Part shown: piece by piece, positions 53,977 to 64,000 of the stretch
Layout of the letters: each line of letters opens with the position of its first letter
Position numbering within the stretch: the first letter of the stretch is position 1
Assembly (NCBI GenBank): GCA_023974075.1
Contig: CM043808.1
Coordinates: 23,843,078-23,907,077 of the forward strand
DNA length: 64,000 nucleotides
Source: Chaenocephalus aceratus
Lineage: Eukaryota; Chordata; Actinopteri; Perciformes; Channichthyidae
Direction: 5' to 3'
Position numbers and translations under genes: made by a program
The notes under the pieces: model-generated
The model's input: only the letters and a program-made list of their open reading frames with translations
What the model was told of the DNA's origin: nothing
Databases searched by the model: none

Positions 53977-56550
53977 GGTCAGTACCTTTAAAAATGTTCA
54001 AGTGGCAGTCAAGTGGCATTGGGTCAGTAATAATGACCCTTGACGACCATGTTTCACTATTCTCTGACTAATCTATGAGTCAATTAAATGAGAAAATAAT
54101 ATGAACCTTGATTGCTAATGATTTTGTTAGTTTCAGTCTTACAAAATCCAACTACAATGTAGTCATACGTTAAATTCAACAGTGTGATTATTAAGAGGAA
54201 ACCGGTCATTTTCCTCATTCCAGATAAGCGGGAGTTTCTCCTCCCCACAGATGAACATGAAAAGTAAATTTAGAGTAGAATGATGAGATGGAAAAATGAA
54301 CAAGGTCAATTAATTTTTGTATGAAGCTTCTGTTTATGACACCATGGCATCATTGGAGTGATAACAGACATGTTTTAGCAACAGGATATCATGGGAAATT
54401 AGAGAGCAAGGAGCAACCCAACTAAGAGCAGAAGGAACTCCGCCCCCCCCCCCCCCCTTCTTCCTCACTACCGTTTCCTGCCTGTTTTCAGCTACGTGTT
54501 TACAGACTCAAACAGGAAGTGACATCATTAGCCAGGTGAATCACACTCATGTGATTGCTTCGTCATTCCAGCGTCACCAAATATCTCGCTTTTTATCGCC
54601 TCCACCCAAGGTTTCCGTGTGGCATTAGATTGACAACACAGGAAATGTGCAACTTATTTCAAGTTTGTTTATTCTCTTTGCCTTTCTGATGTCATTACGG
54701 TTCAACTCATATTGCTAATCGATCACTCATAACACGACCCTTTGAAAAAGTGTTCCACTATACCCTTATCAACCGAGGATTAAACTGGTGACATTACATC
54801 CACAACTCTAAAGCTTCCACCTTCACCTGCTTCACATACATTTTTATATTAGGAGAAAGAAAGAGAAACGAATATATTTGAATTTTTGTGAATGGAAACA
54901 AAGTATTTTTCATTTCAAACACACGTCTCACCCACAATATTGCTCCCACCCGCACCCAACGATCAAATGATGTTGTATATCATGGGAAATAAGAAAGAAT
55001 TGGGTACTTCCTACACCGAGCTAACACTTCCTAGGAAAGAAATTGATTTTAAACCCTCAATCATTGAGTTGACAGCAAACACGTTGTACCCCATATTGTC
55101 ACAAAGCGAAACAGAGATTAGAAACAGTGATGTAATTACTAAATCCCAAATTGTAATCTCTTTAAATGCTTGTTCCTGAAATAAGTTATAAATAAATTGA
55201 CTTTGACAAAGCTGTGTTTTTGACAAAGCTGTGTTACGGTGTGTGAAAGCCTCGACATCAGCACCATCTTGAATGAGTCATCACTACTTCATGTAGGCAG
55301 CTCTGAAACCCAAACACACTTATATTAGAATAATGTTTCTTCGCGTGGTATTTAAAGGGGTAACTGATACCTCCACCACTGCTATGAATATGAAGGGGGT
55401 ATCTCAGTGAGTGCATGTGGTTGGCATTAAGATTAAAAGCTCTACATTATAGTTAGAAACAGAGAAGAGGCCACAACTCAACCGCTGGGCTGCCGTTGGA
55501 AGTAGGAGCCAAAACACATTATTGCTCAGACTAAGATAAAGTGAAGTGCTGATGTGTGTGTGTGTTTGTCTGTGTGTGCGCCTGCATGTCTGCTTATGTG
55601 GGTTTGAGTGGGATAAAGAGCCAGGAGTGTGTGTTGGCAGGTTCCCTTTGACCTGTGGAGGCTTTATTTTCTCTCATATTCATATTGGACTAATGCTCTG
55701 CCTTTCCCATGCCAGTGAAAACCCTGGAAGCTGAGCCCTCTCCCGTCTTTAGGGAACCTAAGATGTCACTGCACACAAAAGGAGCCGTGAAAGCCGTCCA
55801 ACTCAAGCAGGGACTATTATTTACAGTACCAAAAGAAAATCGCTGTTCTCCCGACAGTTACCCCCACCCTCCGAGCGTCAGACGTCTGTCTCCTTGTAAT
55901 GCTTCCCCTATTTTGCCCTTTTCCAATCCCTTCCTTTCATTAATCTAACTTTCTTTCCTTTACAGCTCTACTTTCCTCCAATGGTCTCTCTCTCTCCCTC
56001 TCTTTCCCACCCCCACCATAATAAAGTAAATAGTGGGTTTTGTAACAAGTAAGCCCAAAATTAGGAGTAAGCCCCAAACTGTGGCTTTGCCGATCTTCAT
56101 TGAGCCATTCGAAACAGGCAGAAAAATCCACTCTGATCATATAAGTCCCTCCGAGAGGAGAAACTCCATTTGTTAAAGCTTTACACAACAGCCTCATATT
56201 TCTTCTGTCAGGGGAATTCATATTTGCACACAAAAACATGGTCTTAAAACCTTAACAAAGTAAAGATGTGGACATGATACAGCACAGATGTGGCTGTAAA
56301 CGGGCAGATTAGGCTGATTAAAAACTACAAAGGTAATCTCTTCTATCTGAAAGTTTCCATACAGTAACAATGCAGGTGTTGCATGCATTGGATTTGCCTT
56401 AGCCAGAAATCTCAAGCAAATGTTGCATTGTCCGGAAAATCTTTGAAGTTTGTTATGAATACATATTATTAATGAATCAAATGTACAAGTACATTTGTGT
56501 TGAAAGATGACAATTGATATAATACGTCTTGGCATAATTAACACAGTTTC
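53977..56550. other. Non-coding flank
   Basis: No exon seen. It holds a C16-type run at 54443-54458 and a short duplicated GACAAAGCTGTGTT near 55200-55235. Confidence 0.5.
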
Positions 56551-56827
56551 TAGGGCTGCTCGATTATGGCAAAAATCATAATCTCGATTATTTGGGTCAA
56601 TAATTGTAATTGCGATTATTAAATGCGATTATTCATTGACTTTGAAAACATCCATTTATTGAAAAAAAAAAACAGTTGATTACCCTGAACTTTAAGTATA
56701 ATTCAACTGAAAAACCCAAAAAAAAAAAAAAAGTAATAATAATAATTAAAAAATCATCGTTTTATTTCGATTACGTTGTTTTCGTAATCGTTGCAAGCCA
56801 TAATCGTAATCGCGATTAAAATCCCTA
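56551..56827 (+). mobile_element. hAT-type MITE, 277 bp, complete
   Basis: Begins TAGGGCTGCTCGATTA and ends CCCTA, flanked by a perfect 8-bp duplication acagtttc (56543-56550 and 56828-56835). Inverted relative to the related copy at 2526-2747. Confidence 0.92.
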
Positions 56828-57454
56828 ACAGTTTCACAGATGAAGCTTTGTTTATTCATGTAGAGATTCATTTCAGGTATCAGCATAACAGGTTTTTAAT
56901 AGTCGCTTAGCAACGTGCTCCGTGAGCCAGGGTTTCTTTCCAGAATCAGCTGCCTCTCGATTACAGGCTACTGTATACACAGAAGTCCAAACTGTGGCCC
57001 AGCTGACAGGGAGAAGGATGAGGTCACATGCTGTAATAACAGCTGGACAAGGCTAGGAATATGTCTAAAGTACATCTAAATAAAGTTGTTACTGCGAAAC
57101 TGGAAAAAGTTCATAGTGTTTACGGTAAATACAGATGTTAGTGACGGACAGGTCTTAACTCGACCCAGATGTGACGAAGAGGAAGAAGGGCCCCATAAAC
57201 ACTTCAACAGACACCCTGGTAGCACTTTCTACAAAATAGAGATAATGTGCATTCACACAGTATGACCTAACTTGCTGAACAATATGGAGGTAACCAACAC
57301 TGAGATGTTTGAGCATCATAACTGTTAATCGAGACACTCTTAAAGAACTATACTAATGTGGGGTTGTTTTTTGTATTTGAAAAGGAAGGGAGGGCACACA
57401 GAACATTTGAAGCACAATTAGTGCACAACTGACCACATGTCAGTGGTTTACAAT

Positions 57455-57660
57455 TAAAGTGGCACCTTTGTTTACTTTCATAACATGTCATCACAATGTA
57501 ACACTCGCGGTTCTATTGGCTAGCGCTCCAATACATTGTACGTGATAGTCTAAGGGGCGGTACATCTCTAAGCGGTTGACCAATCACAACAGAGCCGGCC
57601 AGCTAACCAATCAGAGCAGACTGGGCTGCAGTACAGGCAGTATGAGAAAATACAAATATA
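57455..57660. mobile_element. Probable dispersed teleost repeat
   Basis: Contains TTCTATTGGCTAGCG and CTAACCAATCAGAGCAGACT blocks that I associate with a widespread fish repeat. Ends not defined. Recognition is from memory, so confidence is low. Confidence 0.35.
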
Positions 57661-57749
57661 TAAATCTGAAAATCTGAACATGTCCTTCTTTAAATGTAAG
57701 AAGACACACGCATTGGCTTCAGCTGATATTTAAATGCAAAAAAAATGAT

Positions 57750-58125
57750 TGGCAGAAGAGCGTTCATTTTCAAAGCCCCAACAGACTGGAATACTTTACC
57801 TGCTGCTATTTGATCTCTTGCATCATTGGGTATGTTTAAACATGCATTGTTATCTCACTTTCAACTGGTCTGTACTTGTTATTAATGAAACTGATATTGA
57901 TGAAACTGATTTGCTCGACTGTCTCTCAAATTGTAATGATTGTATGCATTGCTTGAATTGTACTTAACAGACTGTATGTGGTTTGTCTTGTGTGTCATGT
58001 TTTGCATTTTGTCTTTTTGTTTATGTATGTCTGTAAGTTGTTGCTATTGTCGGGACCCCCTTGAAAACGAGATGGTGCATCTTAAGGGGTTTATCCCAAT
58101 GAATACAAATGTCTATATATAAAGC
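57750..58125 (+). mobile_element. Degraded LINE 3' end
   Basis: In one plus-strand frame FKAPTDWNTLPAAI is followed by a stop and then SLASLGMFKHALLSHF, the usual last part of a CR1/Rex-type ORF2. The segment CCTTGAAAACGAGATGGTGC is typical of fish LINE tails. Decayed copy. Confidence 0.6.
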
Positions 58126-59605
58126 AAGAACAACAACAACTTTTAATCATTGGTCAATCAATTTATCCACAAAATGACAGTCCTTAGATCTTCATCAAGT
58201 AAATCTTTGAAGGACCGAAATATTATTATTTTGTAACATTATTATTATATTAGTGGCATGAAATGACATTAACACCATTTGTCGCAATCATTTCTGGGAG
58301 TGAATATTCTATCAAAAGTTAGTTACTGCCAGGCTAAATAAACTGCGGTATTACAGTGGCTGCTGGGGTCATGGGGATGTTATCCTGAGGTCAGAAACAG
58401 CAGCTGAAGCTAATCTACAACTGTTCTCTTTGAGCTGACACAGTTGTCATTGATACGTTTGTGATGGACTTAAAGCTAAGACTGATCGGCATCATTACTC
58501 AACATATGTGAAAGATCTTTGAAAAGTCCCACCGGCCCACGTTTCACATTTATAAACGGAGCCTGAGATACTGACATATTTTTCTCTCCACTGTAACTCT
58601 ACCTCTCTTTATCTCGCCCCCTGTCTTTCTGTTGTTATCCGTCTTTAGGTTCTCCGCAGTGTTCCCCTCCTGTATTATGTTTCAGCTGAAGTGTGCGGCT
58701 AATATAGGCCATCAATGACATTAGTGGCAACACCCAAACCGGACCCCAGCCTGACACACACACAGATTCACACACATCCCTATGGATCTTTATCACTCAG
58801 GATATAGGATGAGAGAGAGAAGGTGGTTTAAAATGAAAAACATCCAAGTCTGCAATATTTTAGCTTAATATACTCAACTACGATGGATATTTACAACACA
58901 AACCCGCAACTAAATATACTTAACTGTACTTAAAACTATAAAGCTTAACAATGACCTTTCTATATATTATGGATTATACTTGAAATGAGGGCTTCAACTG
59001 AATATTTTCATTTGGATAGTTTTTTATTTAATCAATAAATCATTAAGACTTTAAAATTACCCATCAGAAGGTCTCAGAGCTAGAGGAAACTTGTAGTTGA
59101 TATTGCCTGACCCACCCCACAAAGCCCAGATCAGTAGATCATTTACAATTAAATAAAATAGACTAAATAGGCCATATTTAGCCGTTTAGCTTGATATATT
59201 ACTTAATAATTTATTAAAACTAAATGGCTTTGATTAATTAACTGTTCATTCATATTCTTTAAATGAACTATCTAATACTTACTTATCCTGTCTTGAATTG
59301 TTTTGATTTGACATGTTTGCAGTGATCGTTAAATCACATTTCACATAGCGGTCAGCCAGTCATGTAATCCATTGTAAAGCACACAGTGGACCTTAAAAAA
59401 CAGTTTAAGGAAAGGGATGGAGGAAGGAAAGAAAAGGCTGTTTGAACATGTGTGTATACTTGTGTGATGTGCGCTGATGAGAATGGACGGCCCGGCTCTA
59501 TATGTGGGCTCGATACACAAGAGCCGAGGAGAGATCTGGATGGAGGGGGGTTTTATTTTAAGCATTGCTCCCCTGCGCACTTATCACCAAGATGTGAGTT
59601 AGAGA
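58126..59605. other. Non-coding flank, nothing recognised
   Basis: AT-rich sequence without exon, RNA gene or complete element that I can support. Confidence 0.5.
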
Positions 59606-59613
59606 CAAGTTTC

Positions 59614-60192
59614 GGTACCACTTTACAATAAGACCTTATAAAAGGGTTTACGAATAGTTTGTAATTAATTTATTAATTAGGTTGTGAACACTTTATAAAC
59701 CATTAATAAGCTTTTATAAGACATGAGATAAACAGGGCAACTGTGACCGGTTGCTTGCCAAATAGTGAGCCCATATGTATCTGTACTGCTAAGCCTTATG
59801 GTAGTAACTCATAAATAAATGGTGATTTGTTTCACACTCTACAATAAGGCTCCCTTTTGGCAGTTATAATGTTAATAACTCGTAAATAAATGGTCATAAG
59901 AGATGCCAAGAAACATCAAGATGGATGGGGGGGGGATCAACTCGGTGAACAACAGATACCCAAGGATGTGGCTGATGTTGTTCACCGAGTTGATTCTACT
60001 AAGTAGCCAATATAAGGCTTAGTCATCTTGCCAAATAGTGAGCCTGTGTTGATGTATGAAAACTATGTTAGAACTGGTCTATAAATGGTTCTTAATGATT
60101 AATAAAGTGTTTACAACCTAATTAATAACCTAATTACAGTATAGACCCTTTATGAATCCTTTATAAGGGTAGTCTTATTGTAAAGTGGTAAC
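59614..60192 (+). mobile_element. Non-autonomous DNA element, 579 bp, 8-bp target duplication, internal hairpin
   Basis: Termini GGTACCACTTTACAATAAGAC and the inverse of GTTACCACTTTACAATAAGA; flanked by a perfect duplication caagtttc (59606-59613 and 60193-60200). It is AT-rich with partial inverted symmetry across its length. A second inverted repeat of 19-base arms lies inside at 59936-59954 and 59976-59994. Probably hAT-type from the 8-bp duplication. Confidence 0.88.
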
Positions 60193-60617
60193 CAAGTTTC
60201 TAACTGAGCTTCACTGCTCATAAAAGGCCTGCCGTGTGGCTTACAACACACTGTTACATTTTCAAACTGCATTGCTGAAAGATGGGGATAGAAATTCTAA
60301 ACTATGTGAAATATGGCTTTGGTGGGTATTTGCAACTGTTTGATAATTGAGAAAACTGCACCAGTGGAAGTACAATTCATTCACATCAAACGGGAACACA
60401 CACACATTACAAGAACTCCACTCATGCAGACGTAAGAGGCTATTTATACTCCACTTCCTTTTATTTACCCTGCTCATTGTTCAGAGCACATCTGCTGAGG
60501 GCCAAGGGCACAATGGCCAGTCCATATAGCTGACCATATAGCTGACCACACACACACACCTTTTGTTCTGGGTCAGAGTGACAAACTCTAAAAGTTCATA
60601 CCACCTGTTACACAGCC

Positions 60618-60714
60618 CACACACACACACACCACACACACACACACACACACCACACACACACACACACACAACACACACACACACACACCACCACCAC
60701 ACACACACACACCA

Positions 60715-60771
<57 letters not shown>

Positions 60772-60924
60772 ACACACACACAAACACACACACACACAAC
60801 ACACACACACACACACACACACACACCACACAAACACACCACACCACACACACACACACACACAACCACACACACACACACACACAACACACACACACAC
60901 ACACACACAACACACACACACACC
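60618..60924 (+). repeat. Long interrupted (CA)n array
   Basis: About 307 bp, the most interrupted of the arrays (CCACCACC and CAAACAC variants). Confidence 0.95.
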
Positions 60925-62613
60925 GTATTTAGCTCTATTGGAAGAGTCGGCCATTTGGCTGAGTGCTGGAGATGACAGCTCATTACAGCCTGTCTGTTTC
61001 ACGTCAGCTCTAATACAACAGGAAGTAGAGTGAGGGGCTTTTATAGAGCCACCGGACAGCTCCAAGCTCCATGGCCAGGAGGCTGTCAGCTCACAGTGAA
61101 TAGTCTGAATAGTCGTGCACAGCAGAAACATGTCACATATACAACAAGCAACAAATCTGTTAGCTGCATACATCTTGTAGGATGGACTCATGGACTTCAT
61201 AGTAAACAAACGCACACAGACATGCACTGACCTCAAATTCCCATAACTCGAGAAGTTTGTAGTCGCTTTCAGCCATTTACTCCGAGTTATTCCTATGAGG
61301 ACGGGAGCTGCCCAAATGGCCCCTAAGCGGTAAACAGCTCAGATCGTTATCCTCCCAACTACCTCTACCAGCAGGCCACAGGGTACAGTGTGGGGCAGAC
61401 TGGAGGTACAGGAAACCACCATGGTTTCGTTTTCAAACCACTAACCCAACCCTCCCACCAAAGGATATCACTAAATCATATCCAGGTACACAGTAAGAGG
61501 TTGTAAAAGCCTGCAATTTAAGGTAGCGTATACCCTCTTTGAGTGGCATTACTTAAACTTTAAGCACTTTACTTTAAGCTTTTTCTTAAATGGTTGGGAT
61601 AAAAAAAAATCTGAAAGTTGAATAAGTTCAACAATGTAAAAAAAAGGCACAAATAACCCAGTAACTTGCACTATAAGTGAGTATCATCTCAGCAAAATAC
61701 TGTTGATACTGACATTTAATAATACCAAAACAAATAACCCACTAGTGAGCTAAAAGGGGATCAACAACAGCAAAGATGTAAGGTAAAAACAATCTACAGT
61801 TCAGTGAACATAACATTTCCTCAGTAAACACACTTTCACACAAACACACCCCGGGGCTCTTCCTATCTCCCCTCGGACCACATTCATGCTGATTGGCGAT
61901 TAGAGGATAAACACACATCCTCCTTGTTTTTGAGACAATGCTGTACTTTGTGGCTGTATTGCAGGAATACAGGCTGCTCCTGAGTCTACATATTTTCTCC
62001 TCTGTACAGGAAACAGTCGTTTGTCAACACTACTAATAAATGATGTTTACTTCCCGTCTCTAGTTTGGGGTTTTGCGGCCCATTTGGCAGCAGCATGACA
62101 GATCCTGGAGCTGACATGCGATACATGTTTTTCTAAGTTGAGCAAAATGTAAAAATATGGGTTGGGGTGGAACATTCAAGACAAATTAACGGGTGATAAT
62201 TACATGAATGGGATTTCTTTTTTAAACACACAAAAAACAACTTTGTCTGAGTATTAATGATGTGAAAGACAGACTAAACATTAAACATGTTTGACACAGT
62301 TTGACAAATTAACTTGACTATAGTTTTAATACAGCACAACAGTATTCAAACTCAACACCCAATAGTGTTTCCAATTGACTTTATTATCTGAAACAGGTGT
62401 TAAAAGTGCTTGTGAGTGTGGAGAGTGAAAACAAACAGCTTAAACAACGTTATGAAGCTCATTTAGAAAGCACATGCCAACCGCCTCTCCTAATTCTATC
62501 TGGGCATCCAAACTGCTCAGCGTTCAGAGGGGGTCGGACCCCTGCCCCACTCCAGACGGGGGTTTCCCTGCCGAACGCTACACAACAATAAAACAAAGCC
62601 ACACTAGGGCCAG

Positions 62614-62614
<1 letters not shown>
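60925..62614. other. Non-coding flank, nothing recognised
   Basis: No exon, RNA gene or complete element recognised on either strand. Confidence 0.5.

Positions 62615-62650
<36 letters not shown>
62615..62650 (+). repeat. Poly(G) tract of 36
   Basis: Thirty-six consecutive G, followed by a purine-rich stretch to about 62780. Exceptionally long for a G homopolymer. Confidence 0.9.
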
Positions 62651-62651
<1 letters not shown>

Positions 62652-63055
62652 GGAGCATGCAGGTGGTGCAGAGTGGGGTTCGGAGGGAGGGCGGAAAGTG
62701 AGGAACAGCTGCTGAGTGGGAGAGTTGGATGAGGGGGAGGACACGGGAGAAAAAGGAAAGCCGGAGGAAGGAGGGGGGGCGTCTTTTCTCTTTCAGTGAA
62801 ATAAATTACTTTTATGTTTGCGGCCTGTTTAGGCTCTGCTATCGTTAGGGTGGGAACCCCCCTGTGGTCTCTTTAGGCATACACAAATTGACAAGCGCAC
62901 AAAGAACACAGCTTATAGATATACTGTTCTCCAGACAATATTGGCTCAGAGACTTCGGCAAAAATTTCCCCGAAAAAAAAAGCGATTTACCACACGGGGA
63001 TCTTGGAATTCTAACGTGTGCACACCACACCACATACACATACCATGTATACATC

Positions 63056-63240
63056 ACTTCAGGGGACATTACATTGACTCACATGCATTTCCTGGAGACT
63101 TATCCTAACCTTAACCATAACTAACCCTAACCAAGTCTTCACCCTAAAATTAATGATTCAATTTGTCCCCATAAGGGAGGCGAGTCCCCACACGGGACTG
63201 TGTAAACAGATTTAGGTCCCCACAAGTATATAATGCTAGG
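63056..63240 (+). mobile_element. Dispersed fish repeat with telomere-like CCTAACC block
   Basis: Contains CCTAACCTTAACC and AACCCTAACC followed by TTTGTCCCCATAAGG, GACTGTGTAAACAGATTTAG and GTCCCCACAAGTAT. I recall this as a common teleost repeat that often ends in a CA tract, as here. Left boundary uncertain. Confidence 0.5.
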
Positions 63241-63454
63241 ACACACACACACACACACCACACCACACACACACACACACACACACACAACACACACACA
63301 ACACACACACACCACACACACACACACACACACAACACACACACACCCACACACACACACAACACACACACACACACACCACACACACACCACACAACCA
63401 CACACACACACACAACACACACACACACACACACACACCACCAAACACACACAC

Positions 63455-63538
<84 letters not shown>
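63241..63538 (+). repeat. Long interrupted (CA)n array
   Basis: About 298 bp of CA directly continuing the dispersed repeat to its left, with many one-base interruptions. Confidence 0.95.
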
Positions 63539-63540
<2 letters not shown>

Positions 63541-64000
63541 TTCTCATTTCCCTCCGTCTCTGAGGTATTCTCTTTATTAGATTCAGTGGCCTAACTTGCA
63601 GAGTGCTGACAGACTTGCTAAACACAGAGATGGAGATGACAACTATGGAGCTGCTGTTAAATTAAGAGCTAGAACCTGGCCAGGTGTGTGTTAAAACTAA
63701 GACATACTTTCCAAGTCCGAGGACAGCTGCGCTCATACTACAGATGAGGGTCAGAGTTGGAGTGGCGTTCAAATAATACACATTTTACCATTTGAACTCC
63801 ATTCCAGTTGGTGATTACGAGTTTATGACATTTGGCTGCTTTTATATTCCTTTACAGACAAACCAAATAACAACACTTACAGCAGTAGAGGTTCTCTTCA
63901 ACAACTTCTCTTCAAACAATGTTTTCTTTGTTATCTTCTTCTCTGCTAACAAGCTCGAGGTGCATGTGCCACCCAGAGAGAGCACGGATACAACATTGGG
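63539..64000. other. Right-edge sequence, nothing recognised
   Basis: No coding or RNA feature seen in the final 460 bases. Confidence 0.5.

Overview
This window is vertebrate genomic DNA, almost certainly from a ray-finned (teleost, probably percomorph) fish. Intron-split genes with GT/AG junctions encode proteins close to vertebrate ACAT2, TCP1/CCT1 and PLEKHG1. The spaces between exons carry teleost-style DNA-transposon MITEs, L2-type LINE ends and very long (CA)n arrays. The species cannot be fixed from sequence alone.

Layout. (1) 223-3024, plus strand: acat2 (cytosolic acetyl-CoA acetyltransferase) from an internal exon to the stop; its first exon lies off the left edge. (2) 3918-9086, minus strand: tcp1 (CCT alpha subunit), 12 exons, tail-to-tail with acat2 with only about 120 bp between the two polyadenylation signals. 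At least five tcp1 introns carry H/ACA-snoRNA-like sequences of 130-136 nt. They form two families (introns 1, 3, 8 and introns 6, 7), an expanded version of the mammalian arrangement in which TCP1 hosts two H/ACA snoRNAs. The tcp1 promoter has a pyrimidine-rich (TOP-like) leader and two ZNF143/Staf-type motifs. (3) 12825-33854, minus strand: plekhg1, a Dbl-family Rho guanine-nucleotide exchange factor, 16 coding exons, with a probable 3' UTR down to about 10.86 kb. (4) 33855-64000: the 5' flank or 5' non-coding introns of plekhg1. I recognise no protein-coding exon there, only dispersed repeats and simple-sequence arrays.

Mobile elements. Four non-autonomous hAT-type elements have complete ends and perfect 8-bp target-site duplications or a near match (9465-10018, 36673-37885, 56551-56827, and 2526-2747 with 7/8). 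A fifth, 579-bp element (59614-60192) also has a perfect 8-bp duplication and contains an internal 19-bp-arm hairpin. Two TTAA-flanked elements (885-1083 and 53063-53972) belong to one family. An L2-clade LINE 3' end lies at 31552-32527.

Assembly quality. All three genes show single-base insertions or deletions, mostly in short homopolymers, that break otherwise well-conserved reading frames. All three encode conserved proteins and keep their splice sites, so I read these as consensus errors of a long-read assembly rather than gene decay. The many one-base interruptions inside the (CA)n arrays fit the same error type. I see no bacterial, CRISPR, defence or metabolic-cluster system. The most interesting biology is the intronic snoRNA expansion in tcp1 and a plekhg1 exon held between complementary (UG)n and (CA)n tracts.
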